Origin: Cytobacillus solani
Lineage (GTDB): Bacteria > Bacillota > Bacilli > Bacillales > Cytobacillaceae
DNA length: 64,000 bases
Direction of reading: 5' to 3'
Assembly (NCBI RefSeq): GCF_001420595.1
Contig: NZ_LJIX01000006.1
Coordinates: 428,361 to 492,360 of the forward strand
Of the stretch, positions 1 to 8,423 are shown one piece after another (position 1 is the first letter of the stretch; each line of letters begins with the position of its first letter). Made by a program: the position numbers and the translations under genes. The notes under the pieces are model-generated. The model made no database searches. It worked only from the letters and a program-made list of their open reading frames with translations, and was not told where the DNA came from.

Positions 1-2
1 AA

Positions 3-2789
3 GTGAGCTTTAAAAAGAAGCAATTTCTTGCATTGGGCTTAACGGTCTTTTGTATGGTTCTATTAATGTTTGTGATCCTATTCATGGCCAATTTGATGAG
101 ATCGAATATGATAGAAATTGTCCAAGACCGATATTTTAAAGTGAAGCAGGTAACGGAAATTAGGCAATTATTTGATCAAGCCGATCGTCAGCTTCTAAGA
201 ATTGTTGTAGATAATGAAGAAATTGATACTCCTATTTTTTCCGAGTCTTTGAAAACTAACCACGCTAGTATTCAATCGAGACTCATGGATATTCAGGAAT
301 CAGTAAATACTAAAAAAGGAAAAAGGAATGTAGACACAATTGAATCAGCCTATCGTTCGTATTATGAGATGGAGAAGCAATTCCTTATAGAGTTAAAGAA
401 TGGGGAAACTAATAATCTTAAGTCTTTGTATGATAATGAACGAGAAAATCGGGATGAGCTATTGTCTCATTTAGACCAGTTTAAAGATTATCAAGAATCG
501 TTAATGGAAGAATCATTGAAAAATGCCACAAATACATATAGTACGCTCGTGATTGTACTCATCTCTGCTGTTGCAGTTGCACTTATATTAATCATTATAG
601 TGACTCTTTGGTTAATTAGAAGCACAAGCAGAAATATTCATTCGATAACAAAAGGAATAAAGAAAATCGATTTTACAAATTTAACAAGGATCCCGAGGTT
701 AGATGTAAATACAAAAGATGAAATAGGTGAAATTGCGTCCGCATTTAATTCAATGGCAGCTTCGTTGGAAACTTATAGTGCAAAGGAAATGCAGTATACA
801 TTGGAGATTACTGAACAAAACTGGGTAACAACTCATTCGTCTAGCATTGTTCATCTTTATAGTCATCATGTAACAATTGAAGGGCTTGCAGAAGAATTAA
901 TAAACAAATTAGCGGATGTGCTTGAAGCGAAACTTGGTGGTTTTTATTTGAAGGAAGAAGGGAAAAAGCCTATTTTCCGTAAAATTGCTTCCTATGCAGC
1001 AGATGTGAATAACCAGGCAGGAAGAGACTATTTTTTCGAAGGAGAAGGACTTGTTGGGCAGTGTGCAATTGATGGAAAAGTATTTTTCTTAAATGAGGTC
1101 CCTGACGATTATCAGGTGATTTCAACAGGGCTGGGGACAATCAAACCAAAAAGTATATTAATGGCACCTATATTGCTAAAGGATGAGGTGTTAGCTGTTA
1201 TTGAACTAGCTAGCTTACAAGCCTTTACATCTACACAGGTAAAGCTATTGGAAGAAGTGCTTGGAACCCTTGGGATAGCAATAACAAATATTCTTGGAAG
1301 AATGGAGATTGCCTGTCTGCTTCAAGAGTCACAGGCAAAGACAGAAGAATTGCAAATGCAATCGGAGGAGCTGCAAACTCAATCAGAGGAATTACAATCA
1401 CAATCAGAGGAAATGCAGACACAAGCAGAGGAACTGCGCATGATCAATGAGCAATTAGAAGAGCGAACGAAGGATGCTGAGCTTAAATCAGAAGAACTTC
1501 AAGCAGCAAAGGAGAGTTTAGAAGAAAAGGCACGTGAACTTCTGCAAAGTTCGAAATATAAATCTGAGTTTCTAGCAAATATGTCCCATGAGCTTCGGAC
1601 ACCATTAAATAGCATTTTATTACTTTCTGAAATGATGACAGAAGATCCAGACCATGGCTTGAACGAAGAGCAGATTGAATTTGCCAAGGTCATCCATTCA
1701 TCGGGTCAGGACCTGCTAAATTTAATTAATGATATATTGGATCTGTCAAAGGTTGAGGTAGGGAAACTTGATATTCATTTTGAAGAGGTGAACATTAACG
1801 AATTTGCCGAACGAATAAATCGTCACTTCATGCCATTCGCTAAGCAAAAAAATCTTGATTTTACTGTCAATGTAATCGATAATGCACCACATTCTGTTTT
1901 TACAGATGAACAGCGCTTACAGCAAATTATTAAAAATCTGCTTTCAAATGCCTTTAAATTTACTGAGAAAGGCTCTGTTTCTGTTTCAGTAGAAGAAGTA
2001 AAAAGGCAAGAATATCTTGAATTATCTCTTGGAAAAGAGGCAGATACATGGCTAAAAGTAGTTGTTTCTGATACTGGAATTGGTATTCCAGAAGAGAAAC
2101 ATGAGGAAATTTTCGAAGCTTTCCAGCAAGTGGATGGAGCCACCATGAGAAAATATGGGGGTACAGGGCTTGGATTATCTATCACAAAAGAGTTTGCTCA
2201 GCTTCTAGGCGGGGTATGTAAAGTACAAAGCAAAGAAGGGGCAGGAAGCAGCTTCACTTTACTTATCCCTAGCTTGCCGGAAGGGCTGTCAGCAATAGAG
2301 GAAAATAAAGTGAAAGAGGAGGCTGCCTCTGCCATAGCAGATGAACTGCTTACTGAACAAATGATGGATTACCAGCCAGTGGAATCAGTGGAATCTTTTG
2401 ATGAGAATTCAACTGTTTTAAAAGGAAAAACAGTCCTTGTTGTTGATGATGACCATCGTAATATTTTTGCGGCTAAAAATGCTCTCGAAAAGGAGGGGAT
2501 GAATGTCAAAACGGCTGAAAATGGAATGGAATGTTTAAAAATAATAGAAGAAGCAAACAAAATTGACATCGTGTTAATGGATATTATGATGCCAATCATG
2601 GATGGGTATGAAACTATGAAACGCATTCGTGGAATGGAGATACATCAGGAGGTACCAATCATCGCTTTAACCGCAAAAGCAATGAAAAGTGATCGCCGCA
2701 AGTGCATTGAATCAGGTGCTTCTGATTACATCAGTAAGCCGTTGAACCTCGAACAGCTATTATCTGTGATGAGGGTGTGGCTGTCATAG
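3..2789 (+). CDS. Hybrid sensor histidine kinase/response regulator (HAMP-GAF-HisKA-HATPase-REC)
   Basis: Membrane signalling kinase of 928 residues. A membrane helix at about 10-30 and a second at about 181-203 bracket an extracellular helical sensor. HAMP follows at about 205-258, GAF at about 285-435, and a coiled coil at about 440-520 built of repeats like SEELQ/SEEMQ. The HisKA box MSHELRTPLN carries the likely phospho-acceptor His529. HATPase_c boxes (NLLSNAFKFT, DTGIGIP, GGTGLGLSI) lie near 640-730, and a C-terminal REC domain holds acceptor Asp860 in LMDIMMP. GTG start at position 3, so the ribosome site lies outside the window and the true start could be upstream. The next gene is a CheR-like methyltransferase 47 bases downstream, which suggests a joint signalling unit. 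The activating signal is unknown. Confidence 0.9.
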   Translation: MSFKKKQFLALGLTVFCMVLLMFVILFMANLMRSNMIEIVQDRYFKVKQVTEIRQLFDQADRQLLRIVVDNEEIDTPIFSESLKTNHASIQSRLMDIQESVNTKKGKRNVDTIESAYRSYYEMEKQFLIELKNGETNNLKSLYDNERENRDELLSHLDQFKDYQESLMEESLKNATNTYSTLVIVLISAVAVALILIIIVTLWLIRSTSRNIHSITKGIKKIDFTNLTRIPRLDVNTKDEIGEIASAFNSMAASLETYSAKEMQYTLEITEQNWVTTHSSSIVHLYSHHVTIEGLAEELINKLADVLEAKLGGFYLKEEGKKPIFRKIASYAADVNNQAGRDYFFEGEGLVGQCAIDGKVFFLNEVPDDYQVISTGLGTIKPKSILMAPILLKDEVLAVIELASLQAFTSTQVKLLEEVLGTLGIAITNILGRMEIACLLQESQAKTEELQMQSEELQTQSEELQSQSEEMQTQAEELRMINEQLEERTKDAELKSEELQAAKESLEEKARELLQSSKYKSEFLANMSHELRTPLNSILLLSEMMTEDPDHGLNEEQIEFAKVIHSSGQDLLNLINDILDLSKVEVGKLDIHFEEVNINEFAERINRHFMPFAKQKNLDFTVNVIDNAPHSVFTDEQRLQQIIKNLLSNAFKFTEKGSVSVSVEEVKRQEYLELSLGKEADTWLKVVVSDTGIGIPEEKHEEIFEAFQQVDGATMRKYGGTGLGLSITKEFAQLLGGVCKVQSKEGAGSSFTLLIPSLPEGLSAIEENKVKEEAASAIADELLTEQMMDYQPVESVESFDENSTVLKGKTVLVVDDDHRNIFAAKNALEKEGMNVKTAENGMECLKIIEEANKIDIVLMDIMMPIMDGYETMKRIRGMEIHQEVPIIALTAKAMKSDRRKCIESGASDYISKPLNLEQLLSVMRVWLS

Positions 2790-2836
2790 TTACTGTATTA
2801 AAGGAAACGATTTTTATGGAGTAGTGATGCTTAAGA

Positions 2837-3676
2837 ATGCCAAGAATAAATAAGGAAGAATTAGAGCTTGAATTGCTTTTATTAGCCATATTTCGGCTTT
2901 CAGGCTATGATTTCAGACAATATATGAAATCTTCTATTATGAGAAGAGTTCAAAACCGTTTAAATCAAGAGAGACTGTCAAATATTGCTAGTCTGACAGA
3001 AAGGGTCATTCATGATGAAGCATATTTGAATAAAATATTGGGTGATTTCTCGATCAATGTGACTGAGATGTTTAGGGATCCGTCCTTCTTTAATGCCTTG
3101 CGCAAGGAGGTCGTTCCTTATTTAAAGGAGCTGCCAGAAATCCGTATATGGCATGCGGGCTGTTCTACTGGGGAGGAAGTCTTTTCCATGGCTATTTTAT
3201 TGGAGGAGGAAGGGCTTAGAGACCGAGCAAAAATTTATGCAACGGACATGAATGAAAAAGTCCTTTCAAAAGCAGAACAAGGAATCATTCCACTTCAAAA
3301 AATGCAGACATATACCAAAAACTACATGCTAGCTGGGGGAAAGCAATCCTTTTCAGAATACTATACAGCTGATTGTGAGTATGCCTATTTAAACCCTAAT
3401 TTGCTGGAAAAGGTTGTTTTCGCCCAACATAATTTAGTGACTGATCGCTCATTTAATGAATTTCATGTTATCATCTGCCGGAATGTCTTAATCTATTTTA
3501 ATGTTAAACTGCAGTCACATGTCCTTGATTTATTTAATGAAAGTTTAAGTGCGAATGGATTTCTCGGATTAGGAAGTAAGGAATCGATTCGCACAGAAGC
3601 GAATTTTTTTGAAGACTTTAATATGAAAGAAAAGATCTTCCAAAAAAAAGAACTAAAATATATTGCAATTAGATAA
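2837..3676 (+). CDS. CheR-type protein-glutamate O-methyltransferase
   Basis: SAM-dependent methyltransferase of 279 residues, the usual CheR length. The N-terminal helical CheR domain (about 10-75) precedes a Rossmann SAM domain with motif GCSTGEE at about 108-114, an acidic YATDMN strand end, and the CheR-typical ICRNVLIYF near 215-225. The family methylates glutamates of chemoreceptors. Here the neighbour is a hybrid kinase with a long Glu/Gln-rich coiled coil rather than a chemoreceptor, so the substrate may be that kinase or another signalling protein (inference). No CheB-like methylesterase is visible, though one could lie upstream of the window. The gene ends at a strong terminator. 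Confidence 0.88.
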   Translation: MPRINKEELELELLLLAIFRLSGYDFRQYMKSSIMRRVQNRLNQERLSNIASLTERVIHDEAYLNKILGDFSINVTEMFRDPSFFNALRKEVVPYLKELPEIRIWHAGCSTGEEVFSMAILLEEEGLRDRAKIYATDMNEKVLSKAEQGIIPLQKMQTYTKNYMLAGGKQSFSEYYTADCEYAYLNPNLLEKVVFAQHNLVTDRSFNEFHVIICRNVLIYFNVKLQSHVLDLFNESLSANGFLGLGSKESIRTEANFFEDFNMKEKIFQKKELKYIAIR

Positions 3677-3680
3677 GGAA

Positions 3681-3717
3681 AAATAGAGCGTTTCATTATG
3701 CTCTATTTTTTTTTTTT
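3681..3717 (+). terminator. Rho-independent terminator after the CheR-like gene
   Basis: Stem AAATAGAGC / GCTCTATTT separated by a 10-base loop and followed by a run of 12 T. Only 5 bases after the cheR-like stop codon, so it closes the kinase-methyltransferase unit. Confidence 0.9.
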
Positions 3718-3736
3718 GTTCCATTCATGGTAATTG

Positions 3737-3779
3737 TAATGTTACTTAGATTTTGATAAAATAATATTATGTAACATTA
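3737..3779. promoter_or_regulatory. Inverted repeat bracketing the recombinase promoter region
   Basis: TAATGTTAC (3737-3745) and its perfect reverse complement GTAACATTA (3771-3779) flank 25 AT-rich bases that include the -10-like TATTAT at 3765-3770. The pair ends 19 bases before the GTG start of the tyrosine recombinase. It could be an operator or a recombinase-binding site; which is unknown. Confidence 0.45.
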
Positions 3780-3798
3780 ACCTGTAGGAGGAATAACG

Positions 3799-4362
3799 GT
3801 GGAATATGTCGATCCTATAAGAGACATAAATAAAATTCTTGCCATAAAAAAGAATTTACGAAACCAATCATCAAGGGATCTATTGTTATTTGTATTAGGA
3901 ATTAATACTGGGATTAGAGTACATGACTTACTATCCCTAAAAGTTTGTGATGTTTGGGATGGGACCTGCGCGAAAGAATTCCTTTATATAAGTGATGGAA
4001 AAAGTGAAGAAAAGAAGGGCTTTTACATTAATAATCAAGTAAAAATGGCTTTAGATAAGTATTTAGCAAACTCAAAGTTACAAGATTGTGATTACCTTTT
4101 TAAATCTAAAAAAAATAACCTGCCTATCACACGTCAGCAGGCTTATCGAATTATTAATCAAGCTGCAAAAGAAGTGGGGATTAGCGGGAAAATAGGTACA
4201 CACACGCTGAGAAAAACCTTTGGCTATCACGCTTACCGTAAGGGCATTGCTATTTCAATATTAATGGCGATCTATAATCATCATACTCCAGCAGAAACAT
4301 TACGTTATATAGGAATTGAGAAGAACGAAAAGCAGTTAATAAAAGTAGATGTGAACTTATAA
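3799..4362 (+). CDS. Small tyrosine recombinase/integrase (catalytic domain only)
   Basis: Site-specific DNA recombinase of 187 residues made almost entirely of the C-terminal catalytic domain of the phage-integrase family. Visible catalytic residues are Arg40 (GIRVHDLL), the His135-x-x-Arg138 box (HTLRK), His161/162 and nucleophile Tyr170 (LRYIGI). The N-terminal core-binding domain of XerC/XerD-type enzymes (about 100 residues) is missing, so this is a compact form rather than a full integrase. GTG start with TAGGAGGAAT upstream. No attachment sites, second integrase or phage genes lie nearby, so it does not clearly mark a mobile element. Possible roles are DNA inversion, resolution, or a domesticated remnant. 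Confidence 0.82.
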   Translation: MEYVDPIRDINKILAIKKNLRNQSSRDLLLFVLGINTGIRVHDLLSLKVCDVWDGTCAKEFLYISDGKSEEKKGFYINNQVKMALDKYLANSKLQDCDYLFKSKKNNLPITRQQAYRIINQAAKEVGISGKIGTHTLRKTFGYHAYRKGIAISILMAIYNHHTPAETLRYIGIEKNEKQLIKVDVNL

Positions 4363-4375
4363 ATACAATAAAAAG

Positions 4376-4409
4376 GCTCTTCCTCTTACGAATGTGTAAG
4401 TGGAAGAGC
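4376..4409 (-). terminator. Terminator for the universal-stress gene
   Basis: Hairpin GCTCTTCC-t-CTTAC / GTAAG-t-GGAAGAGC with a 6-base loop. Read on the minus strand it is followed by CCTTTTTATT, so it serves the minus-strand gene ending at 4418. On the plus strand there is no T run. Confidence 0.8.
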
Positions 4410-4417
4410 ACATATGA

Positions 4418-5107
4418 TTAATCTTCATCATCTATGTCCAGCGGTTCAATCATTCGAACATGCTTTAGTTCCTTCACGATGTCTTCTGTTACATTTACTT
4501 GCAGTGTTTCTTTATCTCTCATAAATTTAAATACACCATTATTAAAATCTGTGCCATGGTCCTTAAAGAATATTCCTTCAAATTCAACATCTTTCGTATA
4601 GTTGAAACTTAAACGATAGACTTCTCCTTCTCTCGTCAGATACGCACGGACCCCTTTTTCGAATTGCCCCTCATGGTCTCTTAGTGCACGAGAAACGGAA
4701 ATGAGATGTAAATCTACGAAAGGAATTTCACGTAATAATGAGTTAATAATGGACCCCTTAGCAATTTGCTCCCATCGGCTCTGAGCTGTCTGGCCTAAAA
4801 TAATTTGAGTTATTTTCTTCTCTCTTGCGATTTCTGCAATCACTTTTGAAATCGGCCGTTTTTCATTATCTTTTAGGATAAATTCCTCTGCATTATGTTG
4901 CTCAGCTAGCTGTTTCCATCTCGTGATATAATCTGATTTTTCTGCATCCAGCTCATCAAAAGGCAAACGATCAACGGTTAGGATATATAGTGGACAATCT
5001 AGCATATGTGCTATATTACAACCACGCTGAATGAGACGTTCACCATTTGGCCCATAATAGACGCAGACGAGGATGCTTTCGTCCATACGCCCTTTGAATT
5101 TCTTCAT
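4418..5107 (-). CDS. Universal stress protein family (KdpD-Usp-like) protein
   Basis: Predicted soluble cytoplasmic protein of 229 residues. Residues about 10-140 have the UspA-type fold pattern: an initial strand ESILVCVYYGPNG, then GQTAQSRWEQIAKGSIIN, a nucleotide-binding-like loop resembling the Usp domain of KdpD sensor kinases. The C-terminal 85 residues (about 145-229) match nothing I know. ATG start with GAGGTGAG upstream. It is divergent from mrpA across a 148-bp gap, so a link with monovalent-cation homeostasis is plausible but inferred. Confidence 0.72.
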   Translation of the reverse strand: MKKFKGRMDESILVCVYYGPNGERLIQRGCNIAHMLDCPLYILTVDRLPFDELDAEKSDYITRWKQLAEQHNAEEFILKDNEKRPISKVIAEIAREKKITQIILGQTAQSRWEQIAKGSIINSLLREIPFVDLHLISVSRALRDHEGQFEKGVRAYLTREGEVYRLSFNYTKDVEFEGIFFKDHGTDFNNGVFKFMRDKETLQVNVTEDIVKELKHVRMIEPLDIDDED

Positions 5108-5255
5108 TTAATACTCACCTCAAAGTTAGATGAAATTTAGGTGGCACGGTTAGACTATGTATGACTATAGCTTATGCGCTCGTTTCAGTCAATATCAACC
5201 ACAGGTAATTTAACAAAATACATTTCTTTTTAGACTCAACGTCAGGAGGGGGAAT

Positions 5256-7664
5256 TTGATGTCCTGGTTACATCTTATGATATTCATCCCATTTATTTTT
5301 GCTATCTTTGTCCCATTTGTTTATAAATGGTTTTCAGGAAAAGTACATACTGGATGGTTTGTGCTCGCTGCTCCACTTGCAGTATTTCTATATTTATTAA
5401 AGTATATTCCTTCTATTTCAAAGGGGGAAACGCTCCGCTTAGACCTTCAGTGGATGCCATCATTAGGAATAAATTATACCGCATATATCGATGGTCTAAG
5501 CCTTATTTTTGGTTTATTAATTACTGGTGTAGGGGCGCTAGTTGTTTTGTATTCGATTTACTATATGTCAAAGGAAAGAGAAGCGCTTCATAACTTCTAT
5601 GTCTATATGCTGTTATTCATGGGGGCAATGCTTGGACTTGTCATTTCAGATAATATTTTAGTTTTATATGTGTTTTGGGAATTAACCAGCATTTCATCAT
5701 TCTTATTAATCGCCTACTGGTACCAGCGGAAGAATTCTCGAAATGGTGCCCAAAAGTCGATGTTAATTACCATCTTTGGCGGTCTTGCTATGCTAGCAGG
5801 AATGATTATGCTTTCAATGATGGCGGACACATATAGCATACGTGAAATGTACGGACATGTGAATCGAATAACAGAGCATCCTTTATTTCTTCCTGCAATG
5901 ATTCTTATTCTTTTAGGGGCATTTACGAAATCTGCTCAATTCCCATTCAGTATATGGCTGCCAGATGCGATGGAAGCACCTACCCCTATAAGTGCCTATT
6001 TACATTCTGCAACGATGGTCAAGGCAGGCATTTACTTAGTAGCCCGATTTACTCCTGTATTTGGGGGAACATCTGAGTGGTTTTGGATTGTATCATGCAT
6101 TGGATTAATTACATTAATGTATGGCTCGGTTAATGCTGTTAATCAAAAGGATTTAAAAGGGTTATTAGCTTACTCGACAATAAGTCAATTAGGGTTAATC
6201 ATGAGCCTTCTTGGGATCGGTTCGGCATCTTTATATTTTGGATATGGAGATGAGTCAACAGTATATGCCTTTGCTGTATTAGCTGCACTATTTCACTTAA
6301 TTAACCACTCCACCTTTAAAGGGAGCTTGTTTATGATTGTTGGCATTATCGACCATGAAACAGGTACGCGTGATATTCGGAAATTAGGCGGGTTGATGAG
6401 CTTGATGCCAATATCATTTACATTAACAATCATAGGAAGCTTTGCGATGGCAGGACTTCCGCCTTTTAATGGTTTTTTAAGCAAAGAAATGTTTTTTACA
6501 GGTGTCCTGACTGTTTTCGAATCACCGGTGTTCGGGATGAAGAGCCTCAGTTTGTTATTTCCGATCATTGCATGGGTAGCGAGTGTTTTTACATTTATTT
6601 ATTGCATGATTCTCGTATTTAAAACATTTATGGGAAAACACCGTCCGGAACGACTGGATAAGGAAGCACATGAAGCTCCAATTGGCATGCTGATCCCACC
6701 AATCATTCTTAGCTGTTTAGTCATTGTTATATTCTTTTTCCCTAATATCGTTTCAGATCATTTACTGCAGCCTGCTTTGACTGCCGTTCTCCCGCAATTT
6801 GCTGGAACAGGCGGGATTGAGGTGAAGATTACCCCTTGGCATGGATGGAGTACCGAGTTATTTATGACATTGGGTGTTATTGGTTTTGGTGTACTTATGT
6901 ATCGTTCTTTAAAAAAGTGGTCCCCGCTTTATGGTTATTTCCCTCAAGCACTAACGTTAAATGGAATATATAATCATTCACTTGCAGGTATGGAAAGAAT
7001 CTCGCTGATATTGACAAAACAATATATGACCGGCTTTGTCCGAGATTATTTGGTTTATATTTTTACGTTTATGATCTTTTTGCTTGGATGGTCACTTTGG
7101 TTATCAAACGATATCTCGTTTGATCTATCAAATAATGCACCCATTCACTTATATGAAGGCGGGGTAATTCTCGCGATGCTTATTGCTGCTCTCACTGTGC
7201 TTTTTTCTAAATCTAGATTTACGGCGATTATCGCTGTCGGTGCACTAGGATATCTTGTCTCCCTATTCTTTGTCATTTTCCGTGCACCAGATTTAGCATT
7301 AACACAGTTAGTTGTTGAAACAGTGACAGCAGCGTTATTCCTATTATGCTTCTATCATTTACCAGAGCTGCGCAAGGAAAGAAGCAGTATTCCGTTTAAA
7401 TTAACCAATTTGCTTGTATCGCTGGGAGTAGGAACAGTCGTTACTTTAATTGCATTATCAGCGAATAATCATCGGCTTTTTGAATCGATTTCAAGTTATT
7501 TTGAAGATTCCTATACACTTGCCGGTGCGAAAAATATCGTTAATGCCATACTTGTTGACTTCCGTGGCTTAGATACCATGCTAGAAATTCTGGTGCTTTG
7601 TATAGCAGGATTAGGCGTTTACACACTAATAAAGCTTCAATTAGCTGGGAAGGAGAAGAAATGA
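5256..7664 (+). CDS. mrpA: Na+/H+ antiporter subunit A (MrpA)
   Basis: Largest subunit of the Mrp (Sha/Mnh) sodium/proton antiporter, 802 residues, normal for the family. It carries about 20 membrane helices: an N-terminal NuoL-like proton-translocating core with the conserved stretches ELTSISSFLLI, FTKSAQFPF, WLPDAMEAPTP and AYSTISQLG, plus the extra C-terminal MrpA helices including FRAPDLALTQL. Mrp proteins form one hetero-oligomeric complex that exports Na+ against proton uptake, important for alkali and salt tolerance. ATG start 5256 follows AGGAGGGGG. It is the first gene of a tightly packed seven-gene operon and overlaps mrpB by 4 bases. Confidence 0.97.
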   Translation: MMSWLHLMIFIPFIFAIFVPFVYKWFSGKVHTGWFVLAAPLAVFLYLLKYIPSISKGETLRLDLQWMPSLGINYTAYIDGLSLIFGLLITGVGALVVLYSIYYMSKEREALHNFYVYMLLFMGAMLGLVISDNILVLYVFWELTSISSFLLIAYWYQRKNSRNGAQKSMLITIFGGLAMLAGMIMLSMMADTYSIREMYGHVNRITEHPLFLPAMILILLGAFTKSAQFPFSIWLPDAMEAPTPISAYLHSATMVKAGIYLVARFTPVFGGTSEWFWIVSCIGLITLMYGSVNAVNQKDLKGLLAYSTISQLGLIMSLLGIGSASLYFGYGDESTVYAFAVLAALFHLINHSTFKGSLFMIVGIIDHETGTRDIRKLGGLMSLMPISFTLTIIGSFAMAGLPPFNGFLSKEMFFTGVLTVFESPVFGMKSLSLLFPIIAWVASVFTFIYCMILVFKTFMGKHRPERLDKEAHEAPIGMLIPPIILSCLVIVIFFFPNIVSDHLLQPALTAVLPQFAGTGGIEVKITPWHGWSTELFMTLGVIGFGVLMYRSLKKWSPLYGYFPQALTLNGIYNHSLAGMERISLILTKQYMTGFVRDYLVYIFTFMIFLLGWSLWLSNDISFDLSNNAPIHLYEGGVILAMLIAALTVLFSKSRFTAIIAVGALGYLVSLFFVIFRAPDLALTQLVVETVTAALFLLCFYHLPELRKERSSIPFKLTNLLVSLGVGTVVTLIALSANNHRLFESISSYFEDSYTLAGAKNIVNAILVDFRGLDTMLEILVLCIAGLGVYTLIKLQLAGKEKK

Positions 7665-8083
7665 AACCGAACGATGTCATTTTACATTCAGTAACAAAGG
7701 TAGCGGTCTTTATTATATTGACGTTTTCCATTTACCTTTTTTTCGGAGGCCACCATAATCCTGGCGGGGGATTTATCGGTGGGCTTAGTGTAGCCTCAGG
7801 GTTAGTTCTTCTCTATTTAACCTTTGATATTGAAACGGTAAGAAGGAATATCCCCGTTGATTTTAAAAAAGTAGCAGCCTTTGGTGTATTAATTGCAATC
7901 TTTACCGGAGCGAGCTCTTTATTGTTTGATAAACCCTTTTTGAATCAAGCTTTCGGTTATTTTAATCTTCCTATCTTTGGGAAAACAGAACTTGCAACTG
8001 CCGTTCTATTTGACGTTGGCGTTGCCCTAGCGGTTATTGGAACAGCAGTAACAATTATCTTAAGCATAAGTGAGGATGGATAA
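7661..8083 (+). CDS. mrpB: Na+/H+ antiporter subunit B (MrpB)
   Basis: Small integral membrane subunit of the Mrp antiporter, 140 residues with four predicted helices. The conserved GGHHNPGGGFIGGL loop typical of MrpB/MnhB lies near residues 28-41. The ATG at 7661 is chosen over upstream in-frame codons because GGGAAGGAGAAGAA lies just before it and the resulting N-terminus is standard. It overlaps the mrpA stop (ATGA-type coupling), so translation is probably coupled. Confidence 0.95.
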   Translation: MKPNDVILHSVTKVAVFIILTFSIYLFFGGHHNPGGGFIGGLSVASGLVLLYLTFDIETVRRNIPVDFKKVAAFGVLIAIFTGASSLLFDKPFLNQAFGYFNLPIFGKTELATAVLFDVGVALAVIGTAVTIILSISEDG

Positions 8084-8084
8084 A

Positions 8085-8423
8085 ATGGAAACATCGATGT
8101 CTATTCTTATTGGAGTCCTTTTTACAATAGGGACCTATTTAATTTTGACGAAGAGTTTGCTCCGAATCATTTTAGGAACATCCATTATTAGTCATGGTGT
8201 TAATTTGCTTATTCTTACAATGGGCGGTTTAAAGACAGGCGGTCCGCCATTGTTAGGCCAGCATGACACTACATTTACAGATTCATTGCCACAGGCACTT
8301 ATTTTAACGGCAATCGTGATAAATTTCGCAGTTACAGCACTCTTCCTAGTGCTTAGCTACCGCACGTATAAAACATTAGGGACTGATAATATGGATAAAT
8401 TAAGGGGAATGGAAGATGAATAA
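8085..8423 (+). CDS. mrpC: Na+/H+ antiporter subunit C (MrpC, NuoK-like)
   Basis: NuoK-homologous membrane subunit of 112 residues with three helices. The family features are TYLILTKSLLR, the SHGVNLLILT helix and DSLPQALILTAIVI. The ATG at 8085, one base after the mrpB stop, is preferred over GTG 8070 and ATG 8076: GTGAGGATGG provides a ribosome site and the N-terminus then matches MrpC proteins. It overlaps mrpD by 8 bases. Confidence 0.95.
   Translation: METSMSILIGVLFTIGTYLILTKSLLRIILGTSIISHGVNLLILTMGGLKTGGPPLLGQHDTTFTDSLPQALILTAIVINFAVTALFLVLSYRTYKTLGTDNMDKLRGMEDE

Noticed and set aside
3799-4362. Integrase as the border of a genomic island or prophage
   Set aside because: No tRNA target, direct repeats or phage genes flank it, and both neighbours are ordinary chromosomal genes.
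5147-5160. T-box-like GGTGGCACGG upstream of mrpA
   Set aside because: Only part of the T-box antiterminator signature is present; the following CCGCG and any specifier stem or terminator are missing, and Mrp genes are not T-box targets.
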